Part shown: piece by piece, positions 29,576 through 40,609 of the stretch | How the letters are laid out: the number at the start of each line of letters is the position of its first letter | Numbering within the stretch: position 1 is the first letter of the stretch | Origin: Yponomeuta sedellus | Lineage: Eukaryota; Arthropoda; Insecta; Lepidoptera; Yponomeutidae | DNA: 64,000 nt | Reading direction: 5' to 3' | Assembly: GCA_934045075.1 (NCBI GenBank) | Contig: OW203738.1 | Span: forward strand, 310,001 to 374,000 | Translations under genes and position numbers: made by a program | Notes under the pieces: generated by a model | Told to the model about the DNA's origin: nothing | What the model saw: only the letters and a program-made list of their open reading frames with translations | The model's database searches: none

Positions 29576-30276
29576 AATATACTATAAAAAATTTACCGAT
29601 GTGGGTACCCTACGTAACCAAGAATAACATCTGCATGCGTCGAGAGCTATAATTCAGACTCGCCAAGTATAGTTTTCAATTTGTAAACATAATAAACAAT
29701 TGCACGCCATATGTAGACGAGACATGTATTTTTTCTGAAGAGACGTTCTCAACACAATTAATTTATTATTATTCGACGACATAAAAGTTAGTATAGCTGC
29801 TGCATGATGACCTTAGCCATATCCGGCTCGAAGGACCACATCTGTTGGGCGGCTGCCCTTGTGTGTGCTGATAGAAGTGGAGAAGAAACGCCTGGTCGTA
29901 GTTGAAAACACTTTCTTTAAGCACGGAGATACGTACACGTTGCAAGAAGGTGACAGAGCCAATAAAAAAATAAAATGTTGCCATATCAGTGGTGCAATAA
30001 TTTGTTGGGGTTGCCAACAAATAACACCACACAATTTGAATTACTTCTTATCAAGCGCGTAGAAGTTGTTATGAAGTAATGAAACCGACAAGCATACATA
30101 AAAAATATACCCTCCTTCCTTCTGGCGCAGTCGGGTACTAAAAAACATGACTCTCTCTTTAAGTGAGGTAGTCGTGTAAAAATGGATCTTTTGCTACTAA
30201 CTTTTGTTGTGGAAAAGAAAAGGGCGGAATAAGAATTTTAAGAGACTGGGGTTACTTTTCTCTAATGTTTATATTG

Positions 30277-30345
30277 ATCAACCCTTGTATGCCCTCACTG
30301 CTGGGGCACTGGTCTTTCCGTGCATCGCAGGAAGGCAGGAAAGTT
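30277..30345 (-). repeat. Rep-B 3' fragment
   Basis: ATCAACCCTTGTATGCCCTC and GCATCGCAGGAAGG match the LINE-like end of Rep-B. Confidence 0.65.
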
Positions 30346-30534
30346 TATATGTTGATGTTAAATTTGTGACTATCTGATACAGTCACAGTTAATTTACCAG
30401 GTAATATAAGAAAGACTATTATTTATTGGACACCAGAGCACATTTGACAGAAAACCTACGGAAAGAAAAACCTTTCCCCACCAAAACGTGATACGACTGT
30501 TATCTGTTATATACTTTCCCCACCAAAACGTGAT

Positions 30535-30690
30535 ATTACTTTATTGCAAACGAAACATTAAACAGAACATTACATAAGAAATAACATGTACAAAGGTGAG
30601 CTTATCTCTGTAAGAGATTTCTGCCAGCAAACCTTAGAGAGTCGGATCAGCAGTTAAAAGCGGGTCTTTATACGCGTACAAAATAAACTA
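30535..30690 (-). repeat. LINE 3' end relic
   Basis: TTTATTGCAAACGAAACATT, AATAACATGTACAAAGGTGA and CCAGCAAACCTTAGAGAGTC recur at 35895-35990 (same strand) and 37810-37980 (opposite strand). On the minus strand it ends GCAATAAAG, as in a LINE polyadenylation region. Confidence 0.6.
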
Positions 30691-30831
30691 CATAGACTGC
30701 AAAAACCCTTAACAAAATCCTAAGCAGAATTAATACACCACATAGACTAAATACCTGTAAATACAAATAAATAAAATACATAGTAAATCATAAATGAATA
30801 AATAAATACATATATAGCTCAAAGTTATGAT

Positions 30832-31037
<206 letters not shown>

Positions 31038-31044
31038 TATATTT

Positions 31045-31200
31045 ATGTAAGATAAATAGTGCTCTTTCAACTGCTTCTTAAATGTACCAATTGTGGGACT
31101 AGCGCGTATTTTCTGTGGCAGTGCATTCCACAGCCTAACCGAATGGACCGTGAAGGAGTTACTCTCAGTATTTCGGAACTATTTCTTACACAGCACGCAA
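31045..31200 (-). pseudogene. LINE ORF2 C-terminal relic ending in the TTTC microsatellite
   Basis: The minus strand encodes FTVHSVRLWNALPQKIRASP and TIGTFKKQLKEHYL, the kind of C-terminal motif (RLWN.LP..IR) seen in CR1- and Jockey-superfamily ORF2 proteins. A stop upstream (in CKK-stop-F) shows decay. The TTTC/TC array follows in tail position, which may explain the microsatellite's origin. Confidence 0.55.
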
Positions 31201-31483
31201 CTTTTATCCAACTCTATCACCAACTTGCAGTTATCGTTACACACATATTAAAGATTAGTGACTTTGCTACATTCCCCTACCTAACAAGACTCTTTGTGCT
31301 AATGAGATTAATCAATAGGAAACGCGAGCGCTTTTACAACATTTTCTTTCGCAAACTTTATTTTCCCGCTAACTCAATTGGTGCCGTGTTACTCGCCGTA
31401 GGTTTTAACGTACATAAATGTAATGTTGTTGGGCAACCATTAGCTGGAATTGCTTAACTGGGTTACTCCACTCGACCCTGTTT

Positions 31484-31805
31484 TTTAACCGACTTCAAAA
31501 AAGGATGAGGTTATCAATTCGAGGCGTATATTACTTTTTTTTTACTATATTTTCGTCAAATATTAGCTGGTTTGGATAAATTTAAAATTCGTACATACTC
31601 GTATCTAGGTATTGTAAAAGTATATCTTAGAGTCGGTGCCAAGTTCCAGACCAGCACGTACATTTTGGGCAACGACTCCAGGATATCCTTCTACAATACC
31701 TAGGTGTATCTAGATATATACGAATTTAAAATTTATCGGTCATATTCGTTTAAATTATTTCTGCGTTTTTAGTCTTCTATAGTGTACAGAAGTCGGTTTT
31801 TACTT
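31484..31805. mobile_element. Small non-autonomous element with terminal inverted repeats
   Basis: Ends AACCGACTTC and GAAGTCGGTT are inverted copies. Internally, TTTAAAATTCGTACATACTC and the segment before AATTTAAAATTTA form a second inverted pair around the phrase GTTCCAGACCAGCACGTAC. It has no coding capacity. A decayed relative is at 3260-3440. Confidence 0.6.
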
Positions 31806-32159
31806 TTTATTTTTATTTCGTGACTGTTTCAATTTGACCGCGCAGTAAAGCTGTGGCTACTTGTTGACATAAGACAGTATTGAGTATTGATTAATCAATC
31901 TATGTGCATACAAAAAACATTTGACAGCTGTTAACCGCAGATTAACACATACGAGAAACTGGGGGTTAGTATCGCATAACAGTCTGTACAGCTTAACCAC
32001 TAAAATTTCCAACTCTGGAAAGCCCCCGATTAGAGTTTGTATTTACTGACGTTTTATGATTTGTTCAGATTTATGTATAGTAATCGTCACTTTTTGTGTA
32101 CAAAAATCCATAACAAATAAAGATAAAAAAATGTATAGGTTGAATATATTATTTTATTA

Positions 32160-32384
32160 ATGCGCTAACATGACAGACGTATGGAGCCGGAAAGGTGGGC
32201 GAAAATCGTCACCGATTGGGTCCCGTGCGATGGCTACCGACGACGAGGCAGACCAAGGCGGAGATGGTGTGACGACCTGACCAAGTATTTACCTGGGTGG
32301 GAAGCATTGGCCGTCAGCAAAGAGGAGTGGAAATCTGAAGGGGAGGCCTTTGCCCAGCAGTGGGACACAGTCATGGCTAATTAA
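32160..32384 (+). pseudogene. RTE-like LINE C-terminal fragment
   Basis: 67 codons: RWAKIVTDWVPCDGYRRRGR, PRRRWCDDL, GWEALAVSKEEWKSEGEAFA, QQWDTVMAN. This is the post-RT C-terminal domain also seen at 12.5 and 14.2 kb, in another subfamily. An A-rich tail follows the stop. No catalytic residues remain. Confidence 0.7.
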
Positions 32385-32397
32385 AAAAAAATAAAAA

Positions 32398-32550
32398 AAT
32401 GCGCTAACCCGTGCTAAAGACAAAAACCTATTTAGAGGCAAAAAAATCCACCTAGCCGGCACTCGAACCCGCGACCTCTGGCTAACCGTGCCACGTACGT
32501 AGAGAGTATTGTAAAGAGGTTCGAAACGCCGGGTAGTCGCGTATAATACC
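32398..32550 (-). repeat. Rep-A degenerate fragment
   Basis: GCGCTAACCCGTGCTAAAGA, AAAACCTATTTAGAGGC and an antisense B-box region (GGCACTCGAACCCGCGACCT), with internal deletions. Confidence 0.65.
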
Positions 32551-33117
32551 CTATTAATTTAACAGTGATTAGAATCATTTAATACGTTTACCCAATTTTT
32601 TTACTGCGTGTAAAGTCATAATTTTGTTACCAAATCATTCTTAAGGCTACTTAAGGCCGGTTAAGATTGATCGACGAAAGGGTTTATCATGAAAAATAAA
32701 GCCAAAGAAAGGGAAACGCGCTGACAGAATAATTAAGGAGCTGTCGGTGGAAAGTTTTAATTAGCTCCATCGGACACGCGCCATGAGCCGGACTCGAACC
32801 CGGCCCGACCGATTCAACCATCATTAGCGCTACGAAACACAACACAAATTCACTACGCCAATGGGATTTTTATAAGGTTCGTAATTCGACTATTATTAAC
32901 GGTACTTTTTAGTGTACTTCAGGGCTGCGGGTTGCTGAAATCATGGTTGAATTTGCTGACGCCACCTAGCCCAAAAAATAGCGAACATGAGACAACGTAC
33001 GAGCAACCATTAAAAGTTACAAAACGTGTAAAAATATTAATAATAAAAAAGTAAAACTTCATGCACGCGCGCATGCGTGCATTAAGTTTTACTAACAATG
33101 TCATTATTATTATTATT

Positions 33118-33530
33118 AATACTTTAATAATAATATTGGCCTTTTTGCATCTACTTAATGAGATGATTTATACAGCGTCCAGTGGTATCTTCACTCACAC
33201 TAGATGGGTGAAGGGACCACTCCGACGCTGTAGTGCCTGGGACATGGTTTTATAGATGGTGTAGGCTTGCCCAGCACCTATACCATCCTGACAGCTTAGT
33301 CGGCCTAGCCCACAGGAAAGACTAGTCAATACGTGCGGAGCCAACCAAGCCGCGGGTTTCCTCACGATGTTTTTCCTTCACCGTTAGCGTGTGGTATTGC
33401 GACTGCAAATTCGCAAATGTACGTAACTTTGAAATTAAACAAAGTCATTGGTACGTGCCCGCACTCGGGATCGAACCTGGGGCTCTCGCTTGCCAGTCTA
33501 TGGTTCTACCCACTGAGCTACCACCGCTTA
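33118..33530 (-). mobile_element. Rep-C tRNA-derived SINE, full length
   Basis: Minus strand: tRNA-like head AGCGGTGGTAGCTCAGTGGG, B box GGTTCGATCC, body, then the (ATT)n tail. About 410 bp; compare 44050-44442. Confidence 0.85.
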
Positions 33531-33532
33531 GT

Positions 33533-33625
33533 AATACTTTATTAATACTTTATTGCACCATAAAATCGTACAATGGGGCGAACTTAATGCCATAAGCATT
33601 TTCTACCAGTCAACCGCAGGAGGTA
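33533..33625 (-). repeat. LINE 3' UTR fragment
   Basis: Minus strand: GGTTGACTGGTAGAAAATGC, GGCATTAAGTTCGCCCCATT, GTGCAATAAAGTATT, an arrangement common at lepidopteran LINE 3' ends. Confidence 0.6.
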
Positions 33626-34224
33626 ACGAAAAAGTTGGCAGGCGTGCAAAAAAAAAGAAAATGAAAATCAATATAGTAAAATGGTGTAGTTAACAATTTA
33701 GCCATACTACTCGCTAACTGAGAAGATAAGCATCCTGAGGAAACCTGCCAGTCTGAAGCGTACGTCACGCGTGGTGGTGACTCTCTCTTTGAAAGAATGC
33801 TTGTACCCTGTGGTGATACGTTTATGGGGTGCTTTTAATTTCCAAACAAATTGCCGTAAGCATTGCCAATTAAATTTTGTGATGAAATGAAATGAAAAGG
33901 TTTTATTTAAAGTAGCGCCGAAACTGCGGCTTAATGACCGTTATAGTTCAAACTATATATCCATTTAAAAATCTAGATCATATTGGAGAAAAAATGGACA
34001 AAAAAAACTCCAAACTTAGTCTTTTCAAAAACCTTAATTAACATAGTTTACATAATTATTATAAAACATAGAACTCATGCATTGTACTGGCTTTAATTCC
34101 AGACCTCATTGTCATCCAAATAATCCTTTATGTTATAGTAGCCCTTTTGGCACAAAGTGTGCTTAACATATTTTTTGAACCGCGATTCAGGCAAGCTTAA
34201 TATATTAATATATAAATATTTGTT

Positions 34225-34490
34225 CTGAGTATTACTTACGGAATGGGATGGACGGGGCATTTGGTTAGCTGGTAAGATGGTAGGTGGACTAAAATAGCCT
34301 CTGAGTGGTGGCGAGGAACAGATCGTCTGTCGGTGGGCAGACTACCAGCTCGGTGGGCCGACGACATTGTGAAAGCAGCTGGGCAACATTGGACGCGACT
34401 AGCAAAGGACCGGATAGGTTGGGGTGAAAGAGAAGAAGCCTACGCCCAACAGTGGGCTCTGTTTATGGGCTGATTAGATAGACAGATTGG
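34225..34490 (+). pseudogene. RTE LINE 3' remnant
   Basis: Translates in pieces as SEWWRGTDRLSVGRLPARWA, DDIVKAAGQHWTRLAKDR and EEAYAQQWALFMG with a stop inside the upstream part. It closely parallels the C-terminus of the element at 12534-13399 and ends in a GATAGA tail. Confidence 0.75.
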
Positions 34491-34499
34491 AACAAATAC

Positions 34500-34865
34500 A
34501 AAGCGCTTGAGGTCCTTGAGAAGTATGTGTAGTGTTACTTTGTATGACAAGATACGCAATAGTCTGATTAGAAAACGTTGTGGACTGAAAGATGATGTAG
34601 AGACTAGAATTGAGAAAGCAATGTTGCGTTGTTTTGGACATGTGGAGAGGATGAAGGAAGAAAGATTGACGAAACAAATATATATTGCGAATGTGAGTGG
34701 AAGAGCTGGTAAGGTTCGTCCCAGGCGGACATACATCGACCAGATAGGGGATGTATTAGCAAAGGGAAAGATAAAAAGACGTTGATGAAGCGAAGGTGAT
34801 CTGTTAGGATCGTGGCAAGTGGCAGTCCCTGGTCTCTGCCTACCCCTCTGGGATACAGGCGTGAG
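34500..34865 (+). pseudogene. Rep-D: LINE ORF2 C-terminus and 3' end
   Basis: The longest Rep-D copy. The 34507-34785 frame reads MRSLRSMCSVTLYDKIRNSL, GLKDDVETRIEKAMLRCFGH, VERMKEERLTKQIYIANVSG, RPRRTYIDQIGDVLAKGKIK: the C-terminal part of a non-LTR reverse transcriptase polyprotein downstream of the RT domain. The 3' UTR GGCAAGTGGCAGTCCCTGG to CAGGCGTGAGG follows, then a long (TATG)n tail. It is 5'-truncated and non-functional. Confidence 0.75.
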
Positions 34866-35046
34866 GTATGTATGTATGTATGTATGTATGTATGTATGTA
34901 TGTATGTATGTATGTATGTATGTATGTATGTATGTATGTATGTATGTATGTATGTATGTATGTATGTATGTATGTATGTATGTATGTATGTATGTATGTA
35001 TGTATGTATGTATGTATGTATGTATGTATGTATGTATGTATGTATG
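34866..35046 (+). repeat. (TATG)45 microsatellite tail
   Basis: A pure tetranucleotide array directly after the Rep-D 3' end. Other Rep-D copies have 3-unit TATG or TTACG tails, so it probably expanded from a LINE tail. Open frames through it are artefacts. Confidence 0.97.
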
Positions 35047-35049
35047 AAT

Positions 35050-35650
35050 ATCTGGACGAACAACTGAATTGACATCATTATTTGACATTATATTATTACG
35101 GATATATTATTTTAACTGTTAATTGATTATACAGATTTATTTGTTTTGATTATGAAATTGTAACTATGTTTTATTGTAATTTAAGCTAAATAAACTTCTG
35201 CTTTTGTTTTATACTTAAAATATAAATTGACGATGTTGTTACCTAAACTGAATAAATGAATATGAATGTGAATATGTATCTATGTACAAAGCGCTTTTAC
35301 CTCTGACATTACGGCATGACATGGGTTGTCCTAAATATTTATCTGTATAAAGTATTTTAAACGAAATTCCCTCATGAAAAGTCTAGAGCACAATAAATAA
35401 AAGATCCTTCAAGCCTCGCTCCTGAGAATTACCGCCTAATGGCGACATTTGGGCAAAAATGAATGTAAATGCTCTGCGCGGACGGTATAAAGAACCGATG
35501 GTCGCCTGGATGCCTGCCCTTACGTTCGCAGTTCCTCGCTTACAGCTACCCGACAATTATTCGTGTGAGTACATTTTACATTGCCGCTTTAGAACTAAGT
35601 TCAAATCACTTTTTGAGACCTGGTGTTGTAAATTGACACAATTGGTAAAA
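35050..35650. other. Stretch with LINE-tail-like pieces only
   Basis: AT-rich. AATAAACTTCTGC and TGAATAAATGAATATGAATG resemble LINE or polyadenylation tails. No gene is recognised. Confidence 0.4.
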
Positions 35651-35654
35651 TAAG

Positions 35655-36060
35655 ATGTCTATCCGTGACTGTGAGAGTCCTTACAACGGTGACGCTTTCC
35701 CGCGTTTCTCTGCTTTCCATGACACGTTAAGGAAAGGCTGTCATGTAGGTAATCGCAGTCGTTAAGCCATGTCAAAGCCCATATGAGTGGCATGATAACT
35801 CTGAGAGTAAGGCCTGCTACTGTCTTACGATTCTCCACCAACCCGGACTTGGGCCCCGTGGTGGAATGTGTTTTAATATTATCATCATTATAATACTTTA
35901 TTGAACACGAAACATTTAACAAGACATTACATAAAGAATAACATGTACAAAGGCGAGCTTACATCTGCAAGGGATTTTTTCCAGCAAACCTATCCTTCCT
36001 GCGACACAGGAAGACACCCGTGCCCCAGCAGTGGGGACATACAAAGGGTTGATACTAATT
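35655..36060 (+). repeat. Rep-B interrupted by a LINE 3' end
   Basis: The Rep-B body (35700-35865, ending GGGCCCCGTGGTGGA) resumes at about 35990 with CCTTCCTGCGACACAGGAAG and CAGTGGGGACATACAAAGGG. The insert (about 35870-35990) is the ACGAAACATTTAACAAGACA LINE-tail repeat, antisense. Confidence 0.7.
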
Positions 36061-36069
36061 CCAGCGGCG

Positions 36070-36765
36070 TTCAGCTAAATTGAAGCCTCTATTTGGCAGT
36101 CAAGTGCTTTACTATTATACTAGTGCCGCATTCATTTAGTTATGCAGTTTTCTTCTTATTTGGTCCTTTTACTCTTCCATAGCGTCGGGGGCTGACTAAG
36201 GGCTTTCCATTTCATGTCTAGTTATTCAGTATCTTTCATATAATAATTGTGCTATATATTAGTTCGAATTTCACATTATCTGTAGGATCTGTGGCGTGTT
36301 TCATAGAACGACTCGTACATAGCCATAGTAGTTATCTAGAGTACTAGATAGCCGATTAACTCACAGTTTAATAAGTAGGAAGGTTAACTTCTAATAAAAC
36401 TAGTTTGAGAGAGGCTTTAAAAGAAAACGACAATAACATTAAAAATTAAAATATAATAATAATAAAAAATTAAATGTATTAAATTTATATATAGATATAA
36501 TTGCATTGTTGTCTTATGTTTGCTCCAGCTCTTCATGTTGCTTTTGTGTTATTTTTTGTTATTTTACATGGTTTAATTCCGTTTGATGTAATTTGGTTCA
36601 ATTTGTCAATTTAATTAATTAATTAATTATAGTATGTCCTTATTAACTTATGCAATAATTATTAGTGGAAACATCACTGATTTATGTATTTCTATATGTC
36701 TGTGTAAAAATTGTTATTGAACAGTTTGTTTCCCAATTAATCTATAAAATAAAAATGAATCATAC
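36070..36765. other. AT-rich stretch without recognised features
   Basis: No ORF with a motif; includes an ATTAATTAATTAATTA run near 36615. Confidence 0.4.
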
Positions 36766-36767
36766 TA

Positions 36768-36885
36768 TTTTTATTTTTAATGCACTAACCCGTGCTAAGG
36801 ACAAATTTAAAAACCTATTTAGAGGCTAAAAATTTCACCCATGCCGGGATTCGAACCTGCAACCTCTGGCTATCCGTGCCAAGGA
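36768..36885 (-). repeat. Rep-A partial copy
   Basis: TACTATTTTTATTTTTAATG, CCCGTGCTAAGGACAAATTT, then an antisense tRNA-like half cut off at about 36882. Confidence 0.8.
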
Positions 36886-37348
36886 TAGGTGGCATTAAAA
36901 ATAATAGATTAATAATGATGCTATGAAACGCAGCGCCCAGGGGAGCGTCGATGTACAGAGAGCGAATGTAATGTTGTAATGGTCGGCGCTGGTGGTACGC
37001 GGTCGCCGGCCGGTGGCCGACCGTTTTGAATTGCTGATTGGCACCTACCGTCGCTGCCTACTTGTTGCTGGAATAAAATTCACTCCCGCGCTTTAATGGG
37101 AAAATGTTGACTTTCGCGGAGCCATGAATGAGTAATGAGGGGACCTTTTATCTCGCACTTCGCGTTTGATATATCGCGCTGGGATGGCTACCTGTGTTTA
37201 TGTTGCTGCGGACAAAGAACTGATTTTCCTCTTCTTGATTATTTTGTGCTGTGGCTCAAACGTGTTGTCACAATTTGTGGGGTGGCGTTTCTACCTATCG
37301 AGGTTCAAATCTCACTTGACGTTGATTCACAACATTATTATTATTATT

Positions 37349-37612
37349 TTTTAAAAACCTATTTAGAGGCTAAAAATTTCACCCATGCCGGGATTCGAAC
37401 CCGCAACCTCTGGCTATCCGTACCAGCGCTCTACCAATTGAGCCAATGGGCGACTCACGGCATCAGTGAAATTTCGAACCTCTTTACAATATTCTCTGTA
37501 TTACGTACAGGCAGCGACATCTGGCTTAAGCAAATTGCATCACTTACAGCCCCGACTACCTACTTTGCAGTTAGGTTTAACATCGGAACGATATCACTGT
37601 ACCCACATGATT
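37349..37612 (-). mobile_element. Rep-A simple unit
   Basis: Starts TTTTAAAAACCTATTTAGAG, has an antisense tRNA-like module (37380-37455), the full head, and stops at ACCCACATGATTA without the A-rich tail. ATTATTATTATT on both sides may be the target duplication. The 159-codon open frame crossing it is a by-product. Confidence 0.8.
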
Positions 37613-37674
37613 AGTGTAATTATTATTATTATTTAAATTATATATTGAACAGAATTAAATATTAATTAAAAGGG

Positions 37675-37998
37675 CGGTGAGTCGCCCATTAGCTCAGTTG
37701 GAAAGAGCGCTGGCACGGATAGCCAGAGGTCGCGGGTTCGAATCCCGGCATGGGTGGAATTTTTAGCCTCTAAATAGGTTTTTTTAATTGTCCTTAGCAC
37801 GGGTTAGTGCATTAAAAATGTAGTATATTTTGTACACGTATATAGACCCGCTTTTTACTGCTTCTCCGACTCTCTAAGGTTTGCTGGAAGAAATCTCTTT
37901 CAGAGATAAGCTCGCCTTTGTACATGTCATTCCTTATGTAATGTCCTGTTAAATGTTTCGTGTGCAATAAAGTATAATTTAATTTAAAAATAAAAATA
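37675..37998 (+). repeat. Rep-A 3' part with nested LINE tail
   Basis: A sense tRNA-like module (37678-37755), AGGTTTTTTTAATTG and part of the tail, then at about 37818 a LINE-tail repeat (CCGCTTTTTACTGCTTCTCC to GTGCAATAAAGT), then the rest of the A-rich tail (TTAAAAATAAAAATAGTAT). Confidence 0.75.
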
Positions 37999-38059
37999 GT
38001 ATAACAGAATTAAATAGTTTATTTACTAGTTAATTTGTATTTGAATTTGTAGTCGGAAA

Positions 38060-38340
38060 ACCACACGCTAACGGTGAAGGAAAACATCGTGAGGAAACCC
38101 GCGGCTTGGTTGGCTCCGCACGTATTGACTAGTCTTTCCTGTGGGCTAGGCCGACTAAGCTGTCAGGATGGTATAGGTGCTGGGCAAGCCTAAAAAAAAA
38201 AAACCATCTATAAAACCATGTCCCAGGCACTACAGCGTCGGAGTGGTCCCTTCACCCATCTAGTGTGTGAGTGAGGATGCCACTGGACGCTGTATACATA
38301 ATCTCATTAAATAGATGCAAAAAGGCCACTGTTATTATTA
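38060..38340 (+). mobile_element. Rep-C SINE, 5'-truncated
   Basis: CCACACGCTAACGGTGAAGG to AGATGCAAAAAGGCC; the tRNA-like head is missing. A short second piece (GATGCAAAAAGGCCAATA) follows at about 38377. Confidence 0.8.
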
Positions 38341-38424
38341 AAGCTAAAGAGACTTGTAATTATCTCGTTGAGTGGATGCAAAAAGGCCAATATTTTTTTT
38401 TTACTAGTTAACATTACATTCATT

Positions 38425-38625
38425 TAGGGTCGTCCCAGGCGGACATGCATCGACCAGATAGGGGATAGCAAAGGTAAAGATAAAAAGTACCCGGAACCGG
38501 TTTGCGTGCATGCAACTACTTATGAACGTTGATGAAGCGAAGGTGATCTGTCAGGATCGTGGCAAGTGGCCGTCCCTGGTTTCTGCCTACCCCTCTGGGA
38601 TACAGGCGTGAGGTTATGTATCTGT
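38425..38625 (+). repeat. Rep-D LINE 3' end
   Basis: GGTCGTCCCAGGCGGACATG, AAAAAGTACCCGGAACCGG, GGATCGTGGCAAGTGGCCGT, CAGGCGTGAGGTTATG. Confidence 0.75.
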
Positions 38626-38899
38626 ATGTTATTTACCTAAGCTAATGATATATGAAACATCTAAAGTAAGACTAAATTAATAAATAAAGTCTTTATTAAA
38701 CCAAGTAAATATGGTACAACAGGCGAGATTAATACTAATTAGTATTTTATTCTTGCCAACCAATGGGTGACGGGAAAAGGTGACGTGAAAGGAAACATGA
38801 AAGTCTATAAGTAAATAGGATTTGGATGAAGTTTAATGCTCAGGTTGGTTATGTCTCGGACATTAATTCAGATTCATACGATTGAATTATCTTATTTCC

Positions 38900-39060
38900 C
38901 AAAAACCTATTTAGAGGCTAAAAGTTCCGCCCATGCCGGGACTCAAACCGGCGACCTCTGGCTAACCGTACCAGCCGGAAGTTGCGGATTCGAGTCCCGG
39001 CATGGGCGGAATTTTTAGCCTCTAAATAGGTTTTTAAAATTATCCTCAGCACAAGTTAGT
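38900..39060. repeat. Rep-A short inverted dimer
   Basis: An antisense end (AAAAACCTATTTAGAGGCTA and half a tRNA-like module) is joined at about 38973 to a sense half (GTTGCGGATTCGAGTCCCGG to AAATAGGTTTTTAAAA). Confidence 0.75.
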
Positions 39061-39549
39061 GCCACAAAAAGAATATTATCTTATTTCCCGTTTATTTCAT
39101 CATCTTTTACTTGTGATGAACGTGGAATGCTCAAGTCTATCAGAAGTTGAACACAAAATCGAAGGAAACACCTCCTTTCTCTCAAACTCCGCTCAGGATC
39201 AGTGGCAGAGTCCCGTAAACCGTGACGTCATCAATACGGGTAATGGCCAATAGTGCCCTCGTGGACGCAAAGCCATCCATTAATCAATCTGCATCAATTG
39301 GCGGCTCGGACCACGGAGCTAATAAACTAAATTGGGTTGCTCCGGGCTGATAATACCGGCAACTATCGTTCCTTGGGTACAGGTAAAGATTTGTTTTTGC
39401 TCGGTTATAACCCCTATTTCTAACTTTTATTAAAACTTACTGTCTAGGACCTGGAACAATCTATAAATTTAATCGATTTCCGCTTAAGTCGCCCGTTAGT
39501 AGATAGTATGATTTTTGATGTTTCCTTTTTGAAAATAAAAACGTATTAT

Positions 39550-39977
39550 TTGAAAAACGTATTTAGAGGCTAAAAATTCCACCCATGCCGGGATTCGAAC
39601 CCGCGACCTCTGGCTATCCGTGCCAGCGCTCTTCCAATTGAGCTAATGGGCGACTCACCGACATCAGTGAAATTTCGAACCTCTTTACACTATTCTCTGT
39701 ATTAAGTACAGGCAGCGACATCTGGCTGAAGTAGATTGCATCACTTACAGCCCCGACTACCTACTAGTTAGGTTTTTACATCGGAATGATATCGCTGTAC
39801 CCACATGATTATACTATTTTTATTTTTAATGCTCATTAGCTCAGTTGGATAGAGCGCTGGCACGGATAGCCAGAGGTCGCGGGTTCGAATCCCGGCATGG
39901 GTGGAATTTTCAGCCTCTAAATAGGTTTTTCAAATTGTCCTTAGCACGGGTTAGTGCATTAAAAATAAAAATAGTAT
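39550..39977. mobile_element. Rep-A inverted dimer with target duplication
   Basis: Bounded by AAAACGTATTAT (39538-39549 and 39978-39989). An antisense tRNA-like module (39580-39655) and full head are followed by a sense tRNA-like module (39836-39905) and the A-rich tail ending AAAATAGTAT. The two modules could pair into a long stem. Confidence 0.88.
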
Positions 39978-39978
39978 A

Positions 39979-40059
39979 AAACGTATTATGTTTTATAATA
40001 CGTTTAAGTTAAATTTTTATTCCATTGGTGGGGCCACCAATGGAATAAAAATTTAACTT
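39979..40059. repeat. Two adjacent perfect hairpins
   Basis: First: AAACGTATTAT / ATAATACGTTT (11-bp arms, 5-nt loop, 39979-40005), starting in the Rep-A target duplication. Second: 40006-40031 and 40034-40059 are perfect 26-bp arms (AAGTTAAATTTTTATTCCAT and on) separated by GG. Confidence 0.9.
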
Positions 40060-40424
40060 AGCAGTTAGCACCCTGAAGCGCCTTAAGGTTAGTCGGATAA
40101 TTGGATCACATTTCCTATAAATTAATTAGAGTCTTTCAATCGGTTAGTGGGTTCATCGATCGGACGGTCAGTACAATAATCAATGCAGTAATGAGTTAAG
40201 TTCAAGTACTATAGTTTTACCAGCATCTTCTCATAAAAGGCGACATTCTCAATGCAGTAATGTTCCCTAAATTTATTAGTTAAGTTCAAGGACACCAAAA
40301 AGTCAACTCATCTAAGCGAACAACTATTAATATTTTGAATAATAATATTTATACGAATAATATTTTGGTACGAACTCTGAAATCGCAAAGAAAATATTGT
40401 TGTCTTGGTAAGTAAAAAATACAC

Positions 40425-40600
40425 TATTTTTATTTTTAATGCACTAACCCGTGCTAAGGAACAAATTTAAAACCTATTTAGAGGCTAAAAATTTCACCTA
40501 CGCCGGGATTCGAACCCGCAACCTCTGGCACGGATAGCCAGAGGTTGCGGGTTCGAATCCCGGCTTTTAAGTGAGTGAATAGGTTTTTAAGTGAAAAATA
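40425..40600. repeat. Rep-A short inverted dimer
   Basis: ACTATTTTTATTTTTAATGC, AAAACCTATTTAGAGGCT, an antisense half module, then a switch at CCTCTGGCACGGATAGCCAG into the sense half module ending TTCGAATCCCGGC. Confidence 0.8.
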
Positions 40601-40609
40601 CTCCCCATA

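Noticed and set aside
31059..31457. 132-codon plus-strand gene
   Set aside because: Its first part is antisense to a LINE C-terminus that has a recognisable motif on the minus strand.
34440..35088. 212-codon frame rich in IHTY repeats
   Set aside because: Translation of the (TATG)n array plus antisense of the Rep-D LINE fragment.
37135..37614. 159-codon gene
   Set aside because: Most of it is the antisense Rep-A unit at 37349-37612.
39550..40600. CRISPR-like array from repeated CGGATAGCCAG units
   Set aside because: Units are tRNA-like retroposon modules in both orientations with no regular spacer; the genome is eukaryotic.
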